Source of the DNA: Rosellinia necatrix
Lineage: Eukaryota; Ascomycota; Sordariomycetes; Xylariales; Xylariaceae
DNA: 64,000 nucleotides
Assembly (NCBI GenBank): GCA_021209875.1
Contig: JAGYVD010000009.1
Coordinates: 1,922,001-1,986,000 of the forward strand
Reading direction: 5' to 3'
Shown: one piece after another, positions 27,292 to 37,389 of the stretch
Numbering within the stretch: position 1 is the stretch's first letter
Layout of the letters: each line of letters opens with the position of its first letter
Notes under the pieces: model-generated
What the model was told of the DNA's origin: nothing
The model's database searches: none
The model's input: only the letters and a program-made list of their open reading frames with translations
Made by a program: the position numbers and the translations under genes

Positions 27292-27296
27292 CGATC
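27292..27296. repeat. Target-site duplication CGATC, right copy (element C)
   Basis: Matches 18183-18187 and lies directly after the terminal CA of the right LTR. Confidence 0.9.
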
Positions 27297-27880
27297 AGCG
27301 GCCGAGGACTCAAAACGCCCACAACCCCAGCAACGCTCTCAGTAGTATTAACAGCACTACAAACGGATCGATTGCAAGCCCGGTGACCACCGCGCTTGCT
27401 GTGAATAATACCACCACGGTTTCGGAAACTTTGGAAGCTTTAAACTTTATAAACTCGACTATTGACAGATCAGCTATGTACTATATGGAAAGTCAGTATT
27501 CAACTGCACAAGATATCGCTCCGGTTATGGAAGCTTCGAGCATTGCGAAACTGATGGATGGTTCGTTGATGTCTGCGAATAATCAAGTTTTAGCAGCACA
27601 GCATTCCGCTATGGCTACAAGAGCCTCAAGTTTCTTTACTAATACAATGGACGGGTTATCTACGTATGCAGATAACTAGTATCCTACAGCACAGGATACC
27701 GCTACGGCTATGAACACTCCGAGAGCGTACTACCTAAATAACTAATATTCGATAAGGCCGGATGCTGTTACGAATACGAGGTCTTCAAGCTTTGTAAGCC
27801 ACTCGATGGATGGATCAGCTATGTACACAGGCGACCGTTATCCCACAGTACGGAACGCCGTCATACTTCAGGATCCTTAG
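27297..27880 (+). pseudogene. Zinc-finger-like gene, right part: Asn/Ser/Thr-rich region and ~31-residue tandem repeats
   Basis: Removing element C and one CGATC makes codon GAT|C+AG read Asp-Gln. The frame of the left part then continues: QRPRTQNAHNPSNALSS, Thr/Asn-rich sequence, then tandem repeats of about 31 residues. Repeat starts include IDRSAMYYMESQYSTAQDIA, MDGSLMSANNQVLAAQHSAM, MDGLSTYADN and MDGSAMYTGDRYPTVRNAV. In-frame stops are TAG 27677, TAA 27743 and TAG 27878. The first two replace a Gln that is kept in the aligned repeat (SQYSTAQD versus N-stop-YPTAQD and N-stop-YSIRPD). Beyond 27878 the frame can be followed with further stops to about 27993, so the true 3' end is unknown. 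Function unknown. Confidence 0.7.
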
Positions 27881-27989
27881 TCCTGGCATTCCATATAAGT
27901 GCTAACAAGTAATGCTACGCTTATAAGAGTCGGAACCTTCGCGAACCTGCAACTACTACGTTATATTGCACGAGCTATTGGCTTTAAGT

Positions 27990-29057
27990 ATTAATCTTGG
28001 CAGAACTTTAAGAAATGTTGTCAAATCACGGGAAACTCTGGCTTATATATTCGTTTCTCGCTTAGCGTGAATCTACTATTTTGCGTTTTTCTTTTCGACA
28101 AAAGTGAAGTTGGTTCTGAATTTATCTGCTTTTAATTCAACGACTTTTGCCCTTAAAGCCTCCGTATCTGGCAGTGGCATCTTGTTCTATGACCCTACTT
28201 CATCTTCCGTTCCTAATCCAATGTTCATAAATTTTCTTTTGTCGCAAGTCCAACCGAGTCGACTATTAATAATAGTACTGGTAGTGGTAAGATTCCGGAC
28301 CTCCTATCTGCAGCAGGCTTACTTACTACCCTCCGTTTGGCATATCTTCTACCACTTTGACGATGCCTTTTCGCTTAATATGCGAAACAGGTATCCTTAA
28401 TATACCCCACTTCTTAAGATCCTCGGCTTTAAAGGACTGTAATTATGAACCTGCATAGAAAGTAACCCTGGATCCAGGCATCTAAACTGCACCTGGAGAG
28501 TATGAATAGTTTTATGGTCTTTTTTAGAATCCCGAATATAGAAAAACTACGCGTAGTCAGAAGGCAGTAGGTCGCTATAGAATCTGAGACATCCCCAGCG
28601 AGGATGTTCGATGATAGATTTTATGATGCTCTTTATCTTTTATATAGTGTTAGGAAGTAGTATATAAGGCTGATCTTCAAGCGTACTAGGTCTTTAATAG
28701 TATTCTGAATAACGAAATCCAACCCTTCTGGTGTTTTAGTGCGGTAGCCTGCGTCGTAGAACTCGGCAAATCGTCTTTTTTTTCCGGTGCCTCTCTTCTG
28801 CTCAGCATCTTCTGTTTTTTTATCTTTGATAAGATAGAAGCCGGCTTGCTTGATGGATAACTTTGCGTTAGCTGTTAATAATGAAGGCGGCAGAGCTATG
28901 CTCGCGTGATTGCTGTTGTGTGCAATGAGGTTTGGTCTGGTAAATTTAGGGCGATCGTGAAGGTGCTGGCGCTGTTGGAAATACTGTGTTGCGCGAGCCA
29001 CGGAAGGAGGGGCAGCGAGGGGTGCTTTAGTGAGGGGTGCTTTAGTTGGCAGAAGTG
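27990..29057 (-). pseudogene. Second broken host gene on the minus strand, unrecognised
   Basis: A minus-strand frame is open from 29057 to 28633. It begins TLLPTKAPLTKAPLAAPP (a duplicated TKAPL unit), includes the basic stretch KRGTGKKRRFAEFYDAGYRT, and has no in-frame ATG. Lower down, other minus-strand frames look protein-like but shift phase and hold stops, for example IIEHPRWGCLRFYSDLLPS near 28615-28560 and MPLPDTEALRAKVVELKADK near 28180-28120. I read this as one degraded gene, or two, without a recognisable family. The 29111 insertion of element D lies just upstream and may have removed its 5' part or promoter. Confidence 0.4.
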
Positions 29058-29105
29058 TTTAACCGTTAGATTTTAAGGTAACTAAAAAAATACCATGCCC
29101 CACCC

Positions 29106-29110
29106 TCTAC
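29106..29110. repeat. Target-site duplication TCTAC, left copy (element D)
   Basis: Immediately before the TGTCAAG start of the left LTR. Identical to 35994-35998. Confidence 0.9.
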
Positions 29111-29249
29111 TGTCAAGAGAAGTAGATCATCATGATGGTCAAAGGATATATTCAAAGTGTAGAATTAGTTACAGAGATAAGTCAAAAGACCTGGGATATT
29201 CAGTAGAATATATATCCGGAGGTGTAAAGTAACCCATATATATTTAATA
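29111..29249 (-). repeat. Left LTR of element D (3' LTR in minus orientation)
   Basis: 139 bp and nearly normal composition (GTAGATCATCATGATGGTC, ATATCCGGAGGTGTAAAG). It is much less mutated than its partner at 35855-35993. Confidence 0.92.
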
Positions 29250-30789
29250 TTCCCACTTACTCTAGACCGTCTTATGTTTTTTATAAAAAGTTTTAAAAAG
29301 CTATCCTAAAGTTTTATATTAAGTTTAAACTAAAATTTTTATATATATAATATATATAACTTTTATTTAACTGATATTATTAATTTTTTTTTTTTTTCTC
29401 TAGTATTTTTATATTTATAGTATTATTTTAATATTTAGTTATAGCGTTTTTAGTTATAGCTTAACTTATAAAAAATTTTTGTAAAAAAAAATTTAAAATA
29501 TATATTAATATATTTTTAAATAAATTATCGATATATTAGTTGTACGTAGTTTTATAAATAAAAGTTAAATTTTTTTAAAAAATAAGTTTTTAATTATATT
29601 TAGTTTTTAATATAAAATATTATATATATTAAGCAGAAGTTTTAATTAACATATATTTAATTTAAGTTATATTAAATTTTAAAATGTCTGATTTTTTATT
29701 ATAAATAGTTTAAAAAAGGTTTTTGTTTGTTTTAAAGTATATTTTTTGCTTATAATATTTTTAATACCCCGGGTATAAAGTTATAGTTTTAAAATATTAT
29801 ATTTTTTTTTCCGGCTGGGTTAATAATTATTATTATAATAAACGCGTATTAAACGTTTTTTTTTTAGTTATTTTTTAACTAAATGTTTTATAATATGTTA
29901 AATAAGCTTATTTATATATGTTTTTAGTTTTTTTTAACGCAGTAAAATATATTAAAAATGTTTTAAATAAACATGTCTGGCATTTTTTTATAAGCTTTTT
30001 AATTTTTTTTTTTGTTAATATATAAAAAAAAAATAGCTTTTAAATAAACGTATAATATATTTGCAGCTATAGCAGGCTTATAAAACTAGCTAAATATTAA
30101 AGCTAGTTAATCGCTTGTTGTTTTTGCGTTAAAAAGTAGTTTTTTTAATATATTAAAATAATTAATATTAATAAATGCTATAGTTTTTATTTTATTAATA
30201 ATTAAAAGTTTTAAAATAGTTTATAAAATAAAAAATAATAAAAATTAAATAAAGTTAGTTATAAATGTTTAAAAGTTTTAGTTAAGCTGTTTATATTAAA
30301 ATAAATTATAAAATGTTTTTATTAAAAAATTTTTGCGGTACTAATGCTGCTTAATTATATAACAGAGTTAAATTTTAGTTTTATTAATAACATAGCTTTT
30401 ATTTATTTTAAGCTTATAGCTTTACAAAAAATTAAAAATTTATTTTTTAGCAGTACTTTAATAAGTTTATTAGCGATTTGTTTTATTATTAATATAAACT
30501 ATAATTTAACGTTTTTAACAGCTTGTTGTTTATAAATAAACTTTAATTAAATAATTATATGTTTAATATTAACATAATATAATAAGTTATTAATTAATAC
30601 TATAGCTTTTTAATTATTGCTATAAATAATAATTGTTTTAATTTTATTATTAATATTTAATTTTTTTAGCAGTAGCTATAACTAAATAACTTTTTTAATA
30701 GCTTATGTTTAGCTAATATATTCTGTTTTATAAAATAATAAAAATACAGTAGCTTATTATTTTAAGTTTTAATTAATAACGTTACTGCT

Positions 30790-30860
30790 TACTAAAAAAA
30801 TATAATTAAAAGTTAACTTTTAAGTTTTTTAGTTTTTAGCGTAGTCGGCATTAATATAGC
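30790..30860 (-). pseudogene. RNase H remnant of element D
   Basis: Minus-strand codons read YINADYAKN followed by stop-interrupted K-T and K-V-N-F-x-L-Y-F. This fits the copia RNase H pattern G-Y-S-D-A-D-W-A-G-D...T-S-G-Y-x-F, with a D-to-N change at the first Asp and Gly-to-Lys changes. Confidence 0.65.
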
Positions 30861-31339
30861 TAATAAAACTTTTTAAAGCTTTATAATAAATTAATTTTAA
30901 GTCTGCTGTTTTTTTTAAATATTTAAATATATGTTTAACGGCTATAATATAGTTTTTATTAAGCTTTATTAAAAAACAACTATAAAACAATACTAAAAAT
31001 ACGATATTTAGTTTTGTTTTAAATATAATATATATTAATAAACCAATAATTTTTACGTACTAAGTTTTATTTTTATTAAACGTAATAAAATCTATAAATA
31101 AAAGTTTAAATAGTTTTATTTTTATAAAAGTAGCGTTTAAAATGTATTTTTATATATAAAAGTTTTTTAATATTTTTTTAATATAAGCATTTTACTTTAA
31201 ATAAATCGTCCGGTTAAAACAGTTTTTTTTAACTGTTATTTTTAAGTAGTATAAACATAGGCCTAGGTCTATTATTTTAAAACGTTTATTTAGCGCTTAT
31301 TTAAACTTATTAATTTTTAATTTTAAAAGTTTAGCTATT

Positions 31340-31700
31340 AATAAGTTGTTTATATATACTGCTACGTATAAATAGCTTTTAATAAATATTTTAATATTTA
31401 TATCTAGTAATATAAAGCTTAGTTTTTTTAAAAACGCGGAAAAAATATTATATTAGATTTTTAAAAACTGTTTTAGTTTATAAAATGTTTTATTTAAACA
31501 GTATACGCAACTAAAGCTGTTATTAAATTTTAATAGTTATTTAATATAAATTTTTTTATTTATTAATTTATATAAAAACGCTGTTTTAATATTTATTTGT
31601 TTAAGTTTTAAGTTTAAAGCTGCTGTAATAATAAAAATTGTTTTATAACTTATTAGTTTTATTATTAATATAAAAGTTTTATTATAATTTAGCTTTTTTA
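31340..31700 (-). pseudogene. Reverse transcriptase remnant of element D, YVDD converted to YINN
   Basis: Three blocks in the right order on the minus strand: SYKTIFIITAALNL, then the QINIKTAFLYKLIN block (family: QMDVKTAFLYG), then YVAVYINNLLIAK (family: YVAVYVDDLLIAG). The catalytic YVDD box is at 31356-31345 and reads TAT ATA AAC AAC, so both Asp codons became Asn by G-to-A. Gly-to-Lys and Glu-to-Lys changes are throughout. Confidence 0.85.
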
Positions 31701-34700
31701 TTTGTTTAAAGCTTTAAATTATTTATTATGTTTTATATTAAATAATTTTTCTGTTAGGTTTTTTTTTTAGCTTATAAACTTATTTATTTATAAACAGTTT
31801 CTGCTTTTTAAATAATTTTACAAGTTTTTATGTTTTATTGTTTATAAAAAACTTATGTTTGCTGCTTATTATTTTTTGCTAATTAAACTAATTAGCGTTT
31901 TTTTTTGTTTAAGCTAATAATTTTAGTTTAACAGGCTTTAAAAAAAAAAATAACGCAAATATTATACCGACTAATAATATTATTAGCTTAAAAATATTAA
32001 TAAAAAGTTTTATAAAATTATTAGCAGCTAATATTTAATATTAGCTAAATAAGCCTGTTTAAAAGCAAAAGTTAAAATAATTTTACAGAACTTTTAAAGC
32101 AACAATTATAATAAACTTTTAAATGTTTTTATTATTTTTAGTTTTTGTTTTGCTTTTAAAATAGCTAATAGTTAAGCTGTAGGTTTTTTAATTTAAAAAA
32201 AACTATAGTTTTAATAATAAAAGCAGTGTTATTTTAAATAAAATAGCTGGTGTTTTTTAAAATATAATAGCTAAAGTGCTAAAAAAAGTTTTATAAAATA
32301 GCTTTAAAAGTTTATTTTTACTATTTATTTTTAATAGTTTTAAATAATATGTTTTTTTATGAAGTTCTGCTAAAAACGTATTTTATAGTTTTTTAGTTTT
32401 TTAGCTAAAAACTTCTTTTTTTTTAACTTTAACGCTTTAAGCCGCAAAACAGTTATAACAGTTTTAACAACTAGCTGGGCTTTTATAGTAGCATTAGCTA
32501 GTTTTTTAAATAAGTTTAAAAAAAAAAACTAATTTTTTAATAATAAATATATACGCTGTTTTTTAAAAACAACGTTGTTAGTTTATATTATTTTATTAAA
32601 AAAAAATAATATTATATAATTTATAGCGCTGTTTTTTTAATAGCTTAATATTTTATATTTTTATATTTTTTTATTAAATATTAACGGCTTTTTTTTTAGC
32701 AAGTAATAATTGTTTGATCTAATAACGCATAAATATATTAAGTCTGGTTTAATATTATATTATATTTTATATAAAGTTTTATTTTTTATTTTTAAGTTAA
32801 GCTATAGGTTTTTTAAATATGCTGCTGTTTTAACTAATACAAGCTAATATTTTAAGTTTATTCTGCTAGCTGTAGTATTTATAAGTAGTCTACGGATAAT
32901 TTTTTTAATAACTTTTATAGCTTGTTTTATAATACTATTTTATTAATATTAATTTATAACAGAAAAAAATAAAGCAATGTTTTTGTTTTAATATATAAGT
33001 TTAAAAACGTTATTTATAAAATTTAATTTTTAATTTAATATAATAATATAGCAGCGTTATTTTAATTGTTTATATTAGTTAAAAAGCTTAAATAATGCTA
33101 ATAAATTTAAACAAAATTTTATAAAAAAGTCCAAGTTTTTAAATATAATTATTAATTATAATTATTTATTAAATAAATTTGTTATATTTTATAATATAGT
33201 TTTGTTTTATTAGCATTTTAATAAAATTAATATAAATAAATTTAAGTTTATAAGTTTTTTAACTAAGGTTTTTTATATAGTTTTTTTTTTATTTGTTTTT
33301 TAATACAGGTTTTATATAAGCAGTGCTTTTAAAAAAATAGCATTTTTGTTGCAGAGTTTATTAATATTTAAAGTTTTTAACTATTAATATATTTAAGTTA
33401 GTTATGCCAGACTTATATTCCGGGGTTAAAAATAAAATAAGCGTAAAACCTGACGTTTAAGCCAGATATATTAATATTAAAGCCTGGCGTATTAATTAAA
33501 TATAAACTGCCGCTTATTTATGCGTTAAAAAAATATTTTTTGCTTTTAGTTTTAAATATTTTATTTTAACAAAAAAAAAATTCTATATTTTTTTTAAATA
33601 ATTAAAATATAAAGATTAGATTAACTTTTGCTTTAAAATAATATATTGCTTTATAAAAATATTTTATATTTTTTGCTGTTTATAAAAGTAATAATAACGT
33701 AATTTTTTATTTATTTAAATATAATTATTTTGTTTTTAATTTTTATTATTTTTAGCTTATTATAACGTTTTAAATTAATAAAGCTGTTTTATTTATAAAA
33801 CATATATTAATTATAGCTTAAATTAAAAGCAACAATGTTATTAAATTGTTTTATAAAGTTTTAAACAACTTGTTTAATAGTATTAGCTAGCAAAAATTGC
33901 TTTAATATATTAATAACCCGCAAGTTATTTAAAACGTTGCTAAAAAATTATATTTTTAAAGCGTATAACTTTAATATACTAGCGCTAAATTTTGCTGTTA
34001 AATAGCTTAGTTTAAATATTTTTATAAAAAGGTTTTTTATAAAACTAAATATAATAAAATTAAAATTATATTATTAATTTTAATTAAGCTAAGCAGCAGC
34101 AAAAAAAATATTTGTTTATTTTATATTAAAGCTATTATTAAAGTTTTTGTTTTTTTAGTATTTTTTTTTGTTCTGTTTTTATTAAATTATTTTTTAAAAA
34201 TAAAAGCTTTTTTTTAGTGCTAGTTTTAAATATAACTTATAATATTTAGCTGCTATATATTTTTTTTTTTATAACTTATATAGTTTATAACCGCGATTAA
34301 TATAACGTTAAAGTTTTTTATTAATTTTAATAATTATTTTTTAGCTTAAGCTTTTTAAACGGTGTTATTAAATATAACAGCTTTTTAATTATTATATTAG
34401 TTAAGTTTTTTTAAAAATAATTTAATAGTTTTATTTAAAAAAAAAAAAAAATATAGTCTAAGCTTAATATAGACAAAAATTTATTAAAAATATAAATTTA
34501 TAAATTATATAGTCGGTATTTAAAATAGCTATATTATTATAAATAGTTTAAAGTTTTTTTGCAAGTTTTAATATAGTTCTGCTACTGTTTTTTAGTTTTA
34601 CGTTATTTTATTAAATAAATAAAACAATATAAATAATATTTTTTAAATTTAAAGTTTTTAAAATAACATTTTAAATTTAAAATATTGTTTTATATTTAGT

Positions 34701-35854
34701 TTTATTTATAAAATAGTTTTAAATATTAATTTTAAAACGTATTTATATAGCTGCGTATTTTTTAATCTGTTTATTTTTTTATGTTTTAATATGTTTTATG
34801 TAATTATTATTATTTTTGCCGGTTTTTTTTTTTAATATTAATGCCTATATTTTTTAAATAAAAATATTTATAGTTTTATATTATTAAATAATCTTTTATT
34901 TTTTAATAAATTTTATATAGTTGTTTAATAATTTTATTAAACTTATAATTATTAATGTCGAGCTTTTTTATTATTTATAATTCTATTGTTTTTATATTAG
35001 CATTTTAAAGCAATTTTTAATTATAAAAACGTTAATATTTAAATTAAAAATAAAGCAAAGTTTTTTTTTTTTTTTATATATTTGCTTATATATAAAACGT
35101 AAAATTAAAATAAAAATAATAAACTTTTAAAATAGCTATTTTAAAGCTAAAAGTTTAATATTATTAAATAGCAATAAAAAAAAATATAAGCTATAAACTT
35201 AATAATAAGTTTTTAAAAGTTTTATAACAATAAAAAAATATATAGTTGTTTTTTTAATATTATTTATAAAAGGTTTAATATAGTTAAAACAAGTTTATTA
35301 GCAAAATAAAAAAATTATGTTTGTTTAAAAATAATAATATAAAAAACGTTACAAAAGTTTTTTTGCAGAAAATATTTATAAATATTTATAAACATTTTAA
35401 ATACTTAATTAAAATAATAATAACTTATTAAAATAATAATTTATTTTTTTATAATTTTACGTTTAAAAAATAATAAAGTTTACTAAATTTAATAATTAGC
35501 AAATAAAAAATAAAATAAAAGATTTTTTAATAGCTTAATATTATTTAAAACTAAAAGCTTAAAATTACAGCTAATAATTATTAACAATCTAGCTTTAATA
35601 AGTCCTACGTTTTATAAATATTAATAAGCTTTAAATTAATAATTTAATAAATTTTATAATTAATATTATTTTTAAGCAAAATAATATATTATATTTATAA
35701 CTTAGCGTTTTTTTTAGTTTATTTTTAAATGTTAATTTTTTATATAAACAGTTCTAGCTTTAGATTTTTTAGGTCGAAAAATCAGGTAATTTAGCTAAGT
35801 TTAAAAGTAAAAGCTGAATAAACAATACAAATAAACAAATCCAGGCTTATAACC

Positions 35855-35993
35855 TGTTAAAAAAAGTAGATTATTATAATAGTTAAAAAATATATTTAAA
35901 ATATAGAATTAGTTACAAAGATAAGTTAAAAAACCTAGGATATTTAATAAAATATATATCCAGAGGTATAAAGTGACCCACATACATTTAACA
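35855..35993 (-). repeat. Right LTR of element D (5' LTR in minus orientation)
   Basis: Same length (139 bp) as 29111-29249. The left two thirds are AT-converted, while the right ~45 bases (CCAGAGGTATAAAGTGACCCACATAC) are close to normal. It ends AACA before TCTAC. Confidence 0.92.
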
Positions 35994-35998
35994 TCTAC
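35994..35998. repeat. Target-site duplication TCTAC, right copy (element D)
   Basis: Matches 29106-29110 and lies directly after the terminal CA of the right LTR. The host DNA therefore joins 29110 to 35999 in the empty site. Confidence 0.9.
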
Positions 35999-37389
35999 CG
36001 GGACAGCTAAATCAGTGAGTGATATTGAATGATAAGGCAATTTGCAAGCTAATTACACTGCTGAGAAGCACTACTTTCGTCTTAAGCTCTCTTAGTGTAG
36101 AGTTATATAATATAAACCAGCCGAACTTATTATAAAATAGTCAAAAGATAACGATTCTTATGCGACGAAATAAAAAGTGGGAAAATATTAAAGCATGCTA
36201 GCGTTGCTTTATTATCAGCAGTATAAAAAAGGTGCAGAAAGATAATCTAGAACAAAATTAGTTTTTATATGATAAAAATGGCCGAGGTATAACTTTAGAG
36301 CAGTGTTTTATATACAAAGATGATTTTGTATGTTTAAATATAGATCTAAATGGCTTTTTAGCAGATCTAATCTTATAAATGTTATTGTTATAGCTAAATA
36401 GCTAATTAATACACAATAAAATAGCATCGCATCTTTTTCTATGTCTGCTGCAACTACTAATACTACTAGATAACTATAGTCATATTCCGTTTTCCCGATG
36501 CCCAAGTCCTCATTCCTTGTCTTCGACTGCTGTGACTTAGCGACAGGCCTTTTAATTCATCAGCTGTTGCTTGTTCGACCCCCGTCTGCCCCTTTGTAGT
36601 TTTTGCGCTTTCCAGCAAGCCTCCTCCGACGCGCCCATCCAGGCACGCATACCGACGAGCGGGGTGCAGGGTTGCCGGCTAGGTTCCTTCTAACTGGGCG
36701 ATATAGCGTTGTCGAGGGCGGTATGGGCGGCGGCGATTTAAGCCAGCACATTTTAAATCCCTGCTACTCGAAATATAGGAGACTGAGCCGGGAAGCCGCA
36801 TCGTTGAACATCTACACGTCCGAATAAGCAGCTGGCAGACAATAATTAGATAGCGCTGCTTATTAATAGTGTATCACAAAAAAGCTATAGTAGCAAGTAG
36901 GAAATATCTCGATTAATAATAAACGAGGCTAATAATTTTTTGTTCTTGTTTTTAATTGATCTATAATTTCATAACGCCTGGAACTAGAAGTGGCAGTATC
37001 GCGATGTGCAATGGGCAGTAGAGGCGACAGTTACTTAGTGTACTGATGTAACTAGCTGAAACGGTTTTAAGAATCCGTTTTAAGCTGGAACAGTTTGAAG
37101 GTTTATCTCTCTTTGCATAAAATAATGCATAAATGCACACACGGGTTGCTCCTCAGTCACCTGACTGATAACTGGCTGAGCCAAGCCTGAGTAAGAGCGG
37201 CAAGCGTGTTAAGCCTAGTTTGTAAAATCCTTGGCAATCGGTCAAACCTGGAACCAAACGCTTGCGGGACATAATTATACTATATAACACAATTAATACG
37301 ATCCCCACACATCCCAACGCCCGCTTCACGCCTCGGACACCTAGCAAAGCCCTAGCAAACGCTAGGTATAGGCAGATTACATCCCCACG
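35999..37389. other. Transition from the AT-rich block to the gene-rich block; possible small coding remnant
   Basis: Single-copy flank of element D, with AT content falling over about 600 bp. On the plus strand at 36160-36387, a frame with stops at 36199 and 36259 reads MRRNKKWENIKAC-stop-RC and later FLYDKNGRGITLEQCFIYKDD, which looks protein-like. Both stops are TAG and fit mutated CAG or TGG codons. No family is recognised. From 36560 to 37389 I see no gene; the last part should include the 3' end of the EFR3 transcript. Confidence 0.4.

Larger units (their letters stand above)
29111..35993 (-). mobile_element. Element D: RIP-degraded Ty1/copia LTR retrotransposon
   Basis: A complete 6.88-kb unit. 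The 139-bp LTRs (29111-29249 and 35855-35993) start TGTCAAGAGAAGTAG / TGTTAAAAAAAGTAG and end TA/CA, flanked by TCTAC duplications. Coding remnants lie on the minus strand in copia order. Reverse transcriptase is at about 31700-31340 (SYKTIFIITAALNL, IKTAFLYKLINKKIYIKQP and YVAVYINNLLIAK). RNase H is at about 30860-30790 (YINADYAKN). In minus orientation, AGTAAGTGGGAA directly precedes the 3' LTR (polypurine tract) and GGTTATAAGCC directly follows the 5' LTR (likely primer-binding site). The element is dead. Confidence 0.92.

Noticed and set aside
28104..28400. Plus-strand 98-codon open frame in the island
   Set aside because: Begins with GTG and has unlikely composition. The opposite strand reads more like protein.
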